26,536 nt of DNA from an uncultured Collinsella sp. Its GTDB lineage: Bacteria; Actinomycetota; Coriobacteriia; Coriobacteriales; Coriobacteriaceae. Position 1 is the first letter of the stretch. Every line of letters starts with the position of its first letter. The DNA is taken from assembly GCA_902496775.1 (NCBI GenBank), contig CABVCF010000021.1:1-26536 (forward strand). The letters are read 5' to 3'. The notes beneath the pieces were generated by a model, which worked only from the letters and a program-made list of their open reading frames with translations, ran no database searches and was not told the origin of the DNA. Both the position numbers and the translations under genes were made by a program. This document shows, piece after piece, positions 14,485 through 22,464 of this stretch.

Positions 14485-15240
14485 GTGGCGCGAGCCATCT
14501 TCCAAACTATTTATGACAACGTGAAGCAGTCGATTGACGATGGCACATACGCCTATCAGAGTTATCTGCCTTCGGAGACTGAGCTCACGCAGCTGTTTGA
14601 CTGTTCGCGCATGACGGTCCGTCGCGCCATCTCGATGCTTGCGGCAGATGGTTACGTGCTCCCCCAGCAAGGCAAAGGCATGCGCGTCATTCGCAACATC
14701 AATGACGAGAAGAGTCGTGGTGGCGGCGGACTCGAGACCTTTAAGGAAATCGCGGTCAACCGAGGCTTTGAGCTCAAAACTGTCACCACCGTCTTTGAGC
14801 TCCTCATCTGCAGCAAGGCGCTCTCCAAGATTACCGGGTTTCCCGAAGGCTGTGAGCTCACACGCGCCAAACGCATCCGTTATGCAGACGGACAAGCCGT
14901 GTGCTCCGACGACTCCTATTACCTAAGCTCACAGGTACCGGGGCTGACACCCGAGATTGTCAACGACTCGATCTATCGTTACCTCGAAGAAGATCTTGGC
15001 ATTAAGATTGCCACAGGCAAACGCGATGTGACGATCGAGCATCCCACGCCCGAGGATACGCGCGTGCTCGATCTCGACGACTTTAACGCACTCGCCGTTA
15101 TACGCGGGCAGACCTACAACGCCGACGGCATCCTTATGGAATACACCGAGACAAAACAGGTCCCCGGGTTCTTTTTGCTCCATGAAACCGTGACGCGCAA
15201 CGGTACCGGTCGAACCGGCCACCAAAGCAGCATGAACTAA
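14485..15240 (+). CDS. GntR-family regulator, HutC/TreR subfamily (UTRA domain)
   Basis: The 251-residue protein has a winged-helix GntR domain at residues 3-75, including YLPSETELTQLFDCSRMTVRRAISML. A UTRA ligand-binding domain follows from about 90 to 240, with SIYRYLEEDLGIKI and LLHETVTR. Members of this subfamily sense sugar phosphates and act mostly as repressors. The start is GTG at 14485 with AGGAG 6 bases upstream. It is downstream of the dehydrogenase gene and close to operator-like sites in the divergent control region, so it is the probable local regulator of the transport, hydrolase and dehydrogenase genes. A phosphorylated alpha-glucoside or its product is the likely inducer. Confidence 0.93.
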   Translation: MARAIFQTIYDNVKQSIDDGTYAYQSYLPSETELTQLFDCSRMTVRRAISMLAADGYVLPQQGKGMRVIRNINDEKSRGGGGLETFKEIAVNRGFELKTVTTVFELLICSKALSKITGFPEGCELTRAKRIRYADGQAVCSDDSYYLSSQVPGLTPEIVNDSIYRYLEEDLGIKIATGKRDVTIEHPTPEDTRVLDLDDFNALAVIRGQTYNADGILMEYTETKQVPGFFLLHETVTRNGTGRTGHQSSMN

Positions 15241-15249
15241 CCATCTATT

Positions 15250-15321
15250 AGTTGCGGCGGGATAGTTCCTAGAATGGCCAGCTTAAGGGCAAAACAGGAA
15301 CTATTCCACCGCAACTTTTTT
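15250..15321 (+). terminator. Long-stem terminator after the GntR gene
   Basis: A 21-bp stem (15250-15270 / 15296-15316) has one C/A mismatch and G-U pairs, a 25-base loop and six Ts at 15316-15321. The stem is far longer than a normal terminator, so it may also be a repeated or mobile hairpin element that provides termination between the convergent genes. Confidence 0.75.
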
Positions 15322-15352
15322 GGCCGGCGGGGCAGTACCTGTCCCACCGGCC
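15322..15352. other. Second hairpin between convergent genes
   Basis: GGCCGG (15322-15327) pairs with CCGGCC (15347-15352), with an inner CAG/CTG stem. It has no T tract on the reverse strand, so termination of the ferredoxin gene would rely on the composite of both hairpins. Confidence 0.5.
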
Positions 15353-15371
15353 ATCATTTACGCTCTTTTAG

Positions 15372-16625
15372 CTAGTCCGCGAGCTTCTCCACCTGGTCGA
15401 GCATCTTGTCCAGCTTGGCCTTTGCCTCGGCCTTGACCTTCTCAGCTTCTTCGTGAGCCTTGGCCTTCTGGGCAGCCTTTTCCTCGGCTTCGGGATCGAC
15501 GACGACCAGATTGGACGCGTCATGCTCAACCAACTTGAGCGCATGCTCGGGGCACACCTTGACGCAGGCACCGCAGCCCAAGCAATACGTGGACTCCAGC
15601 GCAAAGCGACCGCTTCCCACCAAATCGCAGGCAAACGTGGGGCACACGTTGACGCACTCGCCGCACGACGTGCACTTGTCAAAATCGCACTCCGGCGTGC
15701 TCACCTGCATATTCTGGGCAAGCTCGGGATGGTTCTGCAGTGTCGAGAGCACCAGCTGCCGCCCATGGGTGAGCGAACGGCGACGCTTGGTCGTCGTGGT
15801 GCCGCACATGGTGTTGAGCGTACGCTCCAGCTGGGTAATCTGATGGCGATGGGCCTTGAGCTTTTGCGTCACCGAAGCCAGCGCCGCCGTCGCCGGATTG
15901 AGCTTGGTCACCGTCAGGCCCGTGGTGCGGGCAATTTTTTCCATGTACTCTTTGCGCTCGTACTCGCGGCGCTTATGGCATATGAGGCTCTTGGGGTCGA
16001 CCTCCAAGCCCATACCCGTGCCGGACCACTCCTCGGCCTTCGCAATCGCCTCGCCCAGAATGTCCTCGCCGCCGGTGTTGCGGCATTTATCGCACACGCC
16101 CAACGGCAGGTACACACTCACGTTGGGATAGTCGGCCAGTACCGAAAACCAAGTCTCTGCCGTAATATCGCCCACGCAGGCAACAACGACCTCATTTTCG
16201 CGCGGCATGCGCTTGAGGGCGCGCGTGCAGGTGACGTAGGCGGTCTCGTGGCTCGTAGCAGCAGAGACGATATCGTCATACAGGTTTTTGGGCGCCAGGC
16301 GCGGCGAGATGATCGCCTCGGTCGGACAGGCAGCGGCGCACAGGCCGCACTTGCGACAGGAGTCGAGGATCTCGATGGCGTCTTCCTCGACCTCGATAGC
16401 GTTGACCGGGCACACGTCCATGCACGCGGTGCAGCCGCTCTTTTCGTTTTTGCAGGTCAGGCACGGAATGGTGTTGCCGCGCGGACGCTCCTTGTAGTCG
16501 GCAGGATTCCACTGCGGCGCCGACGGATCGAGTGCATCGGTCACACCGCCAAGCGGGTTTTTAAGAAAGTCGAAACCCTTGCTGATCTCGATAATGTCAT
16601 CAAACAGATCGTGTTCCTGCGCCAT
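15372..16625 (-). CDS. Multi-cluster 4Fe-4S ferredoxin-type protein
   Basis: This 417-residue protein has two pairs of ferredoxin motifs. The N-terminal pair is CTACMDVCP (Cys65-Cys72) and CRKCGLCAAACP (Cys90-Cys100), with extra cysteines at 55 and 58. The C-terminal pair is CDFDKCTSCGECVNVCP and CLGCGACVKVCP. Between them is a region with further cysteines (CDKC, ICHKR) and a basic helical stretch, and the tail (about 365-417) is a Lys/Glu/Ala-rich probable coiled coil. No NADH, flavin or catalytic domain is seen, so it is probably an electron carrier or scaffold of an anaerobic redox chain. The ATG at 16625 is preceded by GGAGG, which decides the start against an upstream alternative. Its partner is not in the window. 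Confidence 0.85.
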   Translation of the reverse strand: MAQEHDLFDDIIEISKGFDFLKNPLGGVTDALDPSAPQWNPADYKERPRGNTIPCLTCKNEKSGCTACMDVCPVNAIEVEEDAIEILDSCRKCGLCAAACPTEAIISPRLAPKNLYDDIVSAATSHETAYVTCTRALKRMPRENEVVVACVGDITAETWFSVLADYPNVSVYLPLGVCDKCRNTGGEDILGEAIAKAEEWSGTGMGLEVDPKSLICHKRREYERKEYMEKIARTTGLTVTKLNPATAALASVTQKLKAHRHQITQLERTLNTMCGTTTTKRRRSLTHGRQLVLSTLQNHPELAQNMQVSTPECDFDKCTSCGECVNVCPTFACDLVGSGRFALESTYCLGCGACVKVCPEHALKLVEHDASNLVVVDPEAEEKAAQKAKAHEEAEKVKAEAKAKLDKMLDQVEKLAD

Positions 16626-16776
16626 GCGCGGCCCCTCCCTGAGCAGTGCAAACAAGCAAGAGATAATGATACGCCATCGGCCCACGCCTTGGGCAAATTA
16701 CACGCGGTGCACCTTTGGGGCAAATAGCCTATGGCCTATCGCCGCCTCGATTGCACAAGGTCAATCAAGTGCCAAG

Positions 16777-17283
16777 CTATGCCTCGCACATGAGCTGCAC
16801 GAGCTTTTGTTTGGTCACCTTGGCCTGTTCGTTAGCCATATTGCGCTCGTTTCTAAAGACCGCATTTGCAACACCCTGCAGATCGGCATCGGAAATCTCG
16901 CTGCACGGACCGTCCATCGAAGCCGCCGTGGGGCATACGCACAACGGCAACTCGGCATAAAACGCAACGGCCTTGGCGATATCGAGCATCTTGCCGCCGC
17001 CAATACCCACCACCATGTCGCAATACTCGGCCTGGGCTTCCTTAGCCATTTCGACAACGGCCTCTTCCGTACACGGACCGTCATAAATCTTAAAGAACGG
17101 CTCACTCAGATCGTCGTCCAGAAATCCATCGACGATCTGCCTGCACAGCCGATCCTCGGTGCCCTGGTCAAACAAGACATAGGCAGCGCAGCCCAACCAT
17201 GACAAATACCTGCCTTGACGCGACAGTTCGCCCGGCCCCTGAACATACCGGCCGGGACCGCCGTAAACCATAGGAAGCGCCAT
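16777..17283 (-). pseudogene. Internally deleted glycerol dehydrogenase paralogue
   Basis: The 168-residue product aligns clearly with residues 4-130 of the intact glycerol dehydrogenase encoded next to it, including the NAD motif GIGGGKMLDIAKAVAFY and CPTAASMDGPCSEIS. It then jumps to a short tail (DADLQGVANAVFRN) that resembles the extreme C-terminus of the family. The whole zinc-binding half (Asp171, His254, His271 in the neighbour) is missing, so it cannot be an active dehydrogenase. The reading frame is open without internal stops, so the protein may still be made. Its ribosome binding site is poor and distant. A decaying gene or a truncated NAD-binding regulator are the alternatives. 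Confidence 0.75.
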
Positions 17284-17314
17284 ACGAGAATCCGCCCTTC
17301 ATCAAACAACGATT

Positions 17315-17343
17315 GGTGCAAAGTAACCTTGCCCCTTTGCACC
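17315..17343. other. Stem-loop upstream of the truncated dehydrogenase gene
   Basis: GGTGCAAAG (17315-17323) pairs perfectly with CTTTGCACC (17335-17343). It lies in the leader of the truncated gene, directly after the gldA terminator, and shares the GGGGCAAAG-like sequence with it, so alternative folding between the two is possible. Confidence 0.45.
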
Positions 17344-17348
17344 ATAGC

Positions 17349-17382
17349 AAAAAGGGGCAAAGCCATCTGTTGGCTTTGCCCC
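17349..17382 (-). terminator. Intrinsic terminator of the glycerol dehydrogenase gene
   Basis: GGGGCAAAGCC (17354-17364) pairs perfectly with 17372-17382 over 11 bp with a 7-base loop. On the reverse strand five Us follow (17353-17349). Confidence 0.9.
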
Positions 17383-17396
17383 TTCCTTAGCTTGAT

Positions 17397-18497
17397 TTAC
17401 TCATCCATGAGATAGTAGTGGCCCAGCGCGTCGGCACCCAGGATGGCGTTTGCGACCATCTCCGGCGTCACCTCAAAGGGCATGTTGCACATGGTGTCAT
17501 CGGGTGCGCAGGCGGCCTCGGCAACAATCATGGCCTGCTCGCGCGTAAGCTCGGCAACGCCAAGTTCCTTCATCGTGACCGGCAGACCCAGCTCAATGCA
17601 GAAGCCCAAGACTTCCTCGAGCTTCTCGGTCGGGGCATCCTCGAGTACCAGCTGGACGATAGTGCCAAAGGCGACCTTCTCGCCGTGATACATGCCGTGG
17701 CACTCGGGCAGCATCGTCAGGCCATTGTGGATGGCATGAGCAGCAGCAAGGCCCGAGCTCTCAAAGCCAATGCCCGAAAGCAGCGTATTGGCCTCGATGA
17801 TGTGCTCGACGGCAGGCGTGAGCGCACCCTTCTCCAGCGCGACCTTGGCCTTGACGCCATCGGCCATAAGCGTCTCGTAGCAGAGCTTGGCGAGCGCCAG
17901 ACCAGCCATGCCGCCCTTGCCGCCGGCGCAGGTGCCGCCGTCGGCATCGTGCGTTGCCTGGGCCTCGAAATAGGTTGCGAGCGCATCGCCCATACCGGAA
18001 ACCGTCAGGCGCACCGGGCTCGCCGCGATAACCGTCGTATCCATCAGGACAATGTTGGGGTTTGCCTTAAGGAAGAGATATTTATCGAACTGGCCGTCAT
18101 CGGTGTAGAGCACCGAAAGTGCCGAGCACGGTGCATCGGTCGAAGCAATGGTGGGGCAAATGATAACCGGGGACTCCAGGTAATAGGCGACGGCCTTCGC
18201 GGTGTCGAGGATCTTGCCGCCACCGACGCCGACGATGATGTCGCAACCGTTGTCGCGAGCGAGCGCAACCAGGCGATCGACCTCGCCCTTGGAGCACTCA
18301 CCGTTAAAGTCCTCAAATAGCAGCTCGGCCTTAGCCTCGGCAAAGCCGCCCTCGATCTTGGCACCGACGCGCTTCTTGCCCGAAGGCGTCACGATGACGA
18401 GGGCCTTAGCGCCGAGCGGCTCGACATAGGAGCCGAGCTTGGCGAGCTCGTCCGGACCCTGGATGTACTTGCTGGGGCTATTGAAAATTGCAGCCAT
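17397..18497 (-). CDS. gldA: Glycerol dehydrogenase (zinc type, GldA family)
   Basis: The 366-residue enzyme oxidises glycerol to dihydroxyacetone with NAD+, or reduces hydroxyketones. The NAD motif is GVGGGKILDTAKAV (residues 90-103). Zinc ligands are Asp171 in SGMGDALATYFEA, His254 in AAAHAIHNGL and His271 in HGMYHGEKVAFG, closely matching the spacing in characterised enzymes. The length is typical. The start at 18497 has only a weak upstream purine run. The gene follows the iron alcohol dehydrogenase gene across a strong terminator, and has its own terminator, so it is probably an independent unit. A truncated paralogue follows directly. Confidence 0.93.
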   Translation of the reverse strand: MAAIFNSPSKYIQGPDELAKLGSYVEPLGAKALVIVTPSGKKRVGAKIEGGFAEAKAELLFEDFNGECSKGEVDRLVALARDNGCDIIVGVGGGKILDTAKAVAYYLESPVIICPTIASTDAPCSALSVLYTDDGQFDKYLFLKANPNIVLMDTTVIAASPVRLTVSGMGDALATYFEAQATHDADGGTCAGGKGGMAGLALAKLCYETLMADGVKAKVALEKGALTPAVEHIIEANTLLSGIGFESSGLAAAHAIHNGLTMLPECHGMYHGEKVAFGTIVQLVLEDAPTEKLEEVLGFCIELGLPVTMKELGVAELTREQAMIVAEAACAPDDTMCNMPFEVTPEMVANAILGADALGHYYLMDE

Positions 18498-18513
18498 AAC
18501 TATCCCATTCTCT

Positions 18514-18553
18514 AAAAAAGAAAGGGGCTCCGTACGGATACGTGCGGAGCCCC
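18514..18553 (-). terminator. Intrinsic terminator of the iron alcohol dehydrogenase gene
   Basis: GGGGCTCCG (18524-18532) pairs perfectly with 18545-18553. On the reverse strand it is followed by TTTCTTTTTT (18523-18514). It sits directly before the gldA start. Confidence 0.9.
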
Positions 18554-18575
18554 TCGTTACGATAACAAGAGTCGA

Positions 18576-19799
18576 TTAGAAATCGATGTCAGTGTCGTAG
18601 TAGCAGGCCTTGAGGATCTTCTCGAAGTCAGCAGCCTTGGTCTCACGCGGGTTCTCGGGCGTGCAGGCGTCCTGCTCGGCGTTCGCGGCGATCTCGGGCA
18701 GCTTGGCGAGGAACTCCTCCTCGGAAACCATCTGCGGGTTCTCGGCGTCGACCTTCACGCCACCATTCGCGTAATCCTTGATGGACTGCGGAATGTTGAG
18801 CTGGTCGTTGAGGTCGCGGATCTTCTGGACGAGCGCAGCGATGAGCTCCTCGTTGGTCTCGCCGGGAAGGTGCAGGATCTCCTTGGCCACGTAAGCGTAA
18901 CGCTCGGCAGCACGGGGATCCTTGGAGTTCCACTGGATGACCTTGCCCAGGTACATGGCGTTAGCGGCACCGTGGATGATGTGGCCGTTCTCAAAGGCAG
19001 CACCGGTCTTGTGAGCCATGGAGTGAACGATGCCGAGCAGGCCCGAGGAGAAGGCGATACCGGCGATGCACTGAGCCTCGTGCATGTGCTGACGGGCCTC
19101 ATGGTCGCCAGCATAGGACTTGGGCAGCCACTCGACGATCTCGCGGATGCCGTGCAGGGCGTTGGCGTCGGTGAACATAGAGGCGCAGGTGGAAACGTAG
19201 GCCTCCATGCAGTGGGTCAGAGCATCCATGCCGGTGTGAGCGCACAGCTTGGCGGGCATGGTGTAGGTGAGCTCGGGGTCGACGATGGCGACATCAGGGG
19301 TGATGTTGAAGTCGGCCAGCGGGTACTTGATGCCCTTGGCGTAGTCGGTGATGACGGAGAAGGCAGTAACCTCGGTAGCGGTGCCGGAGGTAGAGGAGAT
19401 GGCGCAGAAGTGAGCCTTCTGACGCAGCTCAGGGAAGCTGAACGGCTGGATGATGTTATCGAAGGACTCCTCGGGATACTCGTAGAAGACCCACATGGCC
19501 TTAGCGGCATCGATGGGCGAGCCGCCGCCGATGGCGATAATCCAGTCGGGCTCGAACTCGCGCATGGCCTCGGCGCCCTTCATGACCGTCTCGATGGACG
19601 GGTCGGACTCGACGCCCTCGAACAGCTTGACCTCGAAGCCGCCCTCTTTGAGGTCGGCCTCAACGTCCTGCAGGAACCCGCCGCGGCGCATAGAGCTGCC
19701 GCCAGAAACGATGATGGCCTTCTTGCCCTTGAGGTTCTTCACCTCGTGGCGAGCGCCCTCACCAAAGTACAGATCGCGAGGATTGGTAAAACGTCCCAT
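18576..19799 (-). CDS. Iron-containing alcohol dehydrogenase
   Basis: The 407-residue protein belongs to the group III iron-dependent alcohol dehydrogenases, close to butanol dehydrogenase/lactaldehyde reductase types. It shows GGGSPIDAAKAM (residues 91-102) and STSGTATEVT for NAD binding. Metal ligands are Asp192 and His196 in HTGMDALTHCMEA, His263 in SMAHKTGAAFENGH and His276 in IIHGAAN. It probably reduces aldehydes to alcohols during fermentation to regenerate NAD+. I chose the ATG at 19799 because AGGAGG lies 6 bases upstream; the open frame extends 17 codons further without support. A 9-bp inverted repeat lies about 40 bases upstream. Confidence 0.93.
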   Translation of the reverse strand: MGRFTNPRDLYFGEGARHEVKNLKGKKAIIVSGGSSMRRGGFLQDVEADLKEGGFEVKLFEGVESDPSIETVMKGAEAMREFEPDWIIAIGGGSPIDAAKAMWVFYEYPEESFDNIIQPFSFPELRQKAHFCAISSTSGTATEVTAFSVITDYAKGIKYPLADFNITPDVAIVDPELTYTMPAKLCAHTGMDALTHCMEAYVSTCASMFTDANALHGIREIVEWLPKSYAGDHEARQHMHEAQCIAGIAFSSGLLGIVHSMAHKTGAAFENGHIIHGAANAMYLGKVIQWNSKDPRAAERYAYVAKEILHLPGETNEELIAALVQKIRDLNDQLNIPQSIKDYANGGVKVDAENPQMVSEEEFLAKLPEIAANAEQDACTPENPRETKAADFEKILKACYYDTDIDF

Positions 19800-19839
19800 A
19801 CTGTGCCTCCTAAACAAGCCCCTCTTAGACTTGCGTATA

Positions 19840-19866
19840 TAACGGAGCACCCAATTGGCTCCGTTA
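19840..19866 (-). promoter_or_regulatory. Inverted repeat upstream of the iron alcohol dehydrogenase gene
   Basis: TAACGGAGC (19840-19848) and GCTCCGTTA (19858-19866) are a perfect 9-bp inverted repeat with a 9-base spacer. It abuts a TTATATAC stretch on the reverse strand that could be a -10 element, so it may be an operator or a leader hairpin. Confidence 0.5.
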
Positions 19867-19967
19867 GGACCGGTTTGCGCGTTGCCGGCGATGACAATGC
19901 GCGATGTCTAAACGTCTCAACGCTCAGACAAACACTATTTTACCGTTCTGGTTGGTCAGTTATTCAC

Positions 19968-20222
19968 CTAAAGCCGCCAATGATGAAACGTTTTTTCTAT
20001 CCCTGAAGACCCTTGTGCGGCATTCATACTCCCAAGCTGGGCAAACGTTTTATCAAGGTTGACTACATATCCCGGGCAGGACGGTGCCCCTCCAAAATAT
20101 GCACCGTTCGCCGCCAAAAATCGACCGTTTGCGGCACCGTGATACCACTCGGCCGTCCATGGTGCCGACATTTGTGCGACATCTGACTTCGTGGTGCAAA
20201 GGTGCAAGTCCAAGTGCGGCAC
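19968..20222 (-). CDS. Doubtful small ORF in a long intergenic region
   Basis: The 84-codon frame begins with GTG at 20222 and has protein-like composition (WTAEWYHGAANGRFLAANG, GYVVNLDKTFAQLG), including an internal AANG repeat. No correctly spaced ribosome binding site is visible and I recognise no family. The surrounding 19867-20299 has no other gene and contains repeated short words such as GTGCGGCA and AAACGTTTT. This may be a lineage-specific small protein, a coding remnant, or a dispersed repeat that happens to stay open. Confidence 0.3.
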   Translation of the reverse strand: MPHLDLHLCTTKSDVAQMSAPWTAEWYHGAANGRFLAANGAYFGGAPSCPGYVVNLDKTFAQLGSMNAAQGSSGIEKTFHHWRL

Positions 20223-20299
20223 CCCCGGTGTGCCACATGCGGGTAAACTAGAACTTTATATAGAAACATCTGAACCCTAACCGCAGCAAAGGAGGCCCC

Positions 20300-21376
20300 A
20301 TGGCATTCGATCCCATTCAAGAGGATTGCCATCGCCTCGTTCTTGAGGCCTTGCGCCGCGACAATATCCCGCTCACCGACGGTGCCGCCGTAGAGCGTCT
20401 GATGGAGCAATTCACCCGCAACCCCGCACCGCTCATCGTGCACGACCGCGACCGCGCCGGGCATCTGATTGCCAAGGTAGTCGAGGCCGTCGACTACCGC
20501 ATTCCCTTTATCCCTGACGATGCCCAGGCAGAGCAGGAAGAGGCAGCTGCCGAGAACATGCTCCGCGAGGCGGCCGCACTCGATCCGGCCAACTGGGATG
20601 CCCAGCGCATGCTGACGGCACTCACCGCCGAATCCAACGAGGAATACGTGCAGTATCTGGTGTCCAAGTGCGACGAGGTGGAGCACGATCTGGCGCTCAA
20701 GATCGCCTCGGCGCAGGACCCCTACGAGCGCGAGGCCGCAGGCGACCTTATGCGCCGCCCCTACCTGCGCTGGCTTGCCGCCTTGGCATCGCGTTCGCTC
20801 ATTAGCGGACGCTACCGCATGTCGCTCGAAGCCGCGAATCGCAGCTTGGACTTTGCGCCCAACGACCCCGCTGGTGTCCGCCACACCGCGATGCTCGCCA
20901 TGGCAAAGCTCGAATACCCCGCCGAGGAGCTCAAGCGCTTTCGCTCCGCTCACTCCGTGCCGTACCTCGCGAATACCCCGCTGCGCCGCCGCCCCAAAGA
21001 TGCGGAGCGTGACTTGGACCCGTGGACGCTCATCGCGCTGATGAGCGCTGCCTGGCGCGAGCTGGACTACGAGGGTGCCGAACACTACCTGCGTATCCTT
21101 GTGCGTTCGTGCCCGCACGCAGCCGAGGCGCTCTACTTCCAAACCGAGTTTCCCGATGGCGTCTATGCCCGCGTCAATGTGAGTGTGGGCTCCACCGACG
21201 AACTTGTCCTTGCGCTGTCCGAGGCGACGCCGGTACTGCAAGAGGGCCTGGGCGCCCCCGACAACGCCAGTTTTGCCGCCTGGGTCGCCACCAACGATAT
21301 CGTGCGTTCCCAAATCGATGAGCGCATACTGCGGGCGGCCGAGCAGGGTTTGCCGTTTAAGGGAGGAGACCTCTAA
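20300..21376 (+). CDS. TPR-like hypothetical protein (first of a coupled pair)
   Basis: The 358-residue protein is almost wholly helical, without signal peptide or membrane segment. A tetratricopeptide-like pair near residues 155-215 contains LISGRYRMSLEAANRSLDFAPNDP and a following helix. A second hairpin occurs around DLDPWTLIALMSAAWRELDYEGAEHYLRIL. The N-terminal part is acidic (DDAQAEQEEAAAENMLREAA). AAGGAGG lies just before the ATG. It overlaps the next gene by one base (TAATG), so translation is coupled, and the two products are paralogous in the TPR region. It is probably a scaffold for protein-protein contacts; the partner and pathway are unknown. Confidence 0.85.
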   Translation: MAFDPIQEDCHRLVLEALRRDNIPLTDGAAVERLMEQFTRNPAPLIVHDRDRAGHLIAKVVEAVDYRIPFIPDDAQAEQEEAAAENMLREAAALDPANWDAQRMLTALTAESNEEYVQYLVSKCDEVEHDLALKIASAQDPYEREAAGDLMRRPYLRWLAALASRSLISGRYRMSLEAANRSLDFAPNDPAGVRHTAMLAMAKLEYPAEELKRFRSAHSVPYLANTPLRRRPKDAERDLDPWTLIALMSAAWRELDYEGAEHYLRILVRSCPHAAEALYFQTEFPDGVYARVNVSVGSTDELVLALSEATPVLQEGLGAPDNASFAAWVATNDIVRSQIDERILRAAEQGLPFKGGDL

Positions 21377-22419
21377 TGGATCCGAGCGTCTACATCCCCG
21401 CCTACCTGGAGCGCACCTATCTGGCGTCGCACCCCGAGCTCACCGATGCAGCACGCGAGCTTGTCCATAACGACGTGAACGTCAACCCTCATAAGTATGC
21501 GCAGTCCGAGCATGCCCAGGCGCTGCTGTCCTACGCCGGTGTTCATCGCCACCTGCTCGACGAGCTCCATCGCATCGAGGACATGGGCAGCGACGAGGAG
21601 TTTGAGCAGACGCGCAACCGCCTGTTCGACGACATGCGCGATGAGCTGCTCAAGATCGTCCGCGTCGATGCGTATGTCCTCGACGCGCAGCTGCTCGCCA
21701 TCATCCTGGCCGACACGCCCGTTGACGCCTGCCTGGGCGACCTGATGAAGCTCGAGGCGACCACGGCCGATTACCTGCAGCAAAGCGTGCCCGGGTTCGA
21801 CATGGAAGCCCCGCACTACTGGGCCAATAATGTTTTGGCCGATGGTGTCACCGCAGCAGACCTTACCGTGAGCGAGCCGGCTCTTATCGGGTGGCTTCAT
21901 ACGCTCGAGGCCATCTCGCAGCTGTGCATGGCGAGCGCCCGCTACCGTGCTGCCGCCAACTACGCCCGCCGTGTTCTTAAGGCAGAAGGCTATCCCACCC
22001 GAGCTGCAGGCACCGTGCTACTCGCCCTCGCTCGCTTGGAAGACGAGGACGGCTTTTTTGCCCTGGCCCACCAGCTCGAGGAGCAGATGGGAGCCGATGC
22101 ACTCGAGAACTCCCCCTGGTACCTGCTCGCCCGCACGATCTTGCTGTTCAAAACGAACAAGATGCGCCCGGCGACACGCGCGCTGCGTGAGTTTGCCAAC
22201 CGCTGCGAGGGCGGCGCGTTCTTTTTGCTGAACCCCATGTATCAGACGCCGTACCTTCCCTGCCGACCCGAGCCGCGCGACCCCTGGGATCTCTCGCACC
22301 AGGCGGTTTGGGAAGCCGACGGCATCATCTCGGATACCCCCGACTTTGCCCCCTGGGCCAATGCCTGCGAAGACGCGTCGCAGCTTGCCCAGGAATTTGC
22401 GCGCCGCTACGGTTTTTAG
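21376..22419 (+). CDS. TPR-like hypothetical protein (second of a coupled pair)
   Basis: The 347-residue helical protein begins at the ATG overlapping the previous stop, with GGAGG 9 bases upstream. Its TPR-like section (MASARYRAAANYARRVLKAE, then TVLLALARLEDEDGFFALAH) lines up with the same section of the upstream protein. SPWYLLARTILLFKTNKMRPATRALREF matches that protein's DPWTLIALMSAAW region. The N-terminal 150 residues differ more and are acidic. The pair may form a heterodimer or complex. The MurT-GatD gene starts 45 bases downstream in the same direction, so a shared transcript is likely, although a functional link to the cell wall is only suggested by position. Confidence 0.85.
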   Translation: MDPSVYIPAYLERTYLASHPELTDAARELVHNDVNVNPHKYAQSEHAQALLSYAGVHRHLLDELHRIEDMGSDEEFEQTRNRLFDDMRDELLKIVRVDAYVLDAQLLAIILADTPVDACLGDLMKLEATTADYLQQSVPGFDMEAPHYWANNVLADGVTAADLTVSEPALIGWLHTLEAISQLCMASARYRAAANYARRVLKAEGYPTRAAGTVLLALARLEDEDGFFALAHQLEEQMGADALENSPWYLLARTILLFKTNKMRPATRALREFANRCEGGAFFLLNPMYQTPYLPCRPEPRDPWDLSHQAVWEADGIISDTPDFAPWANACEDASQLAQEFARRYGF

Positions 22420-22464
22420 TGACGCACTCGACCCGACCATGTCGTTTACGTTAGGAACGGTTTC

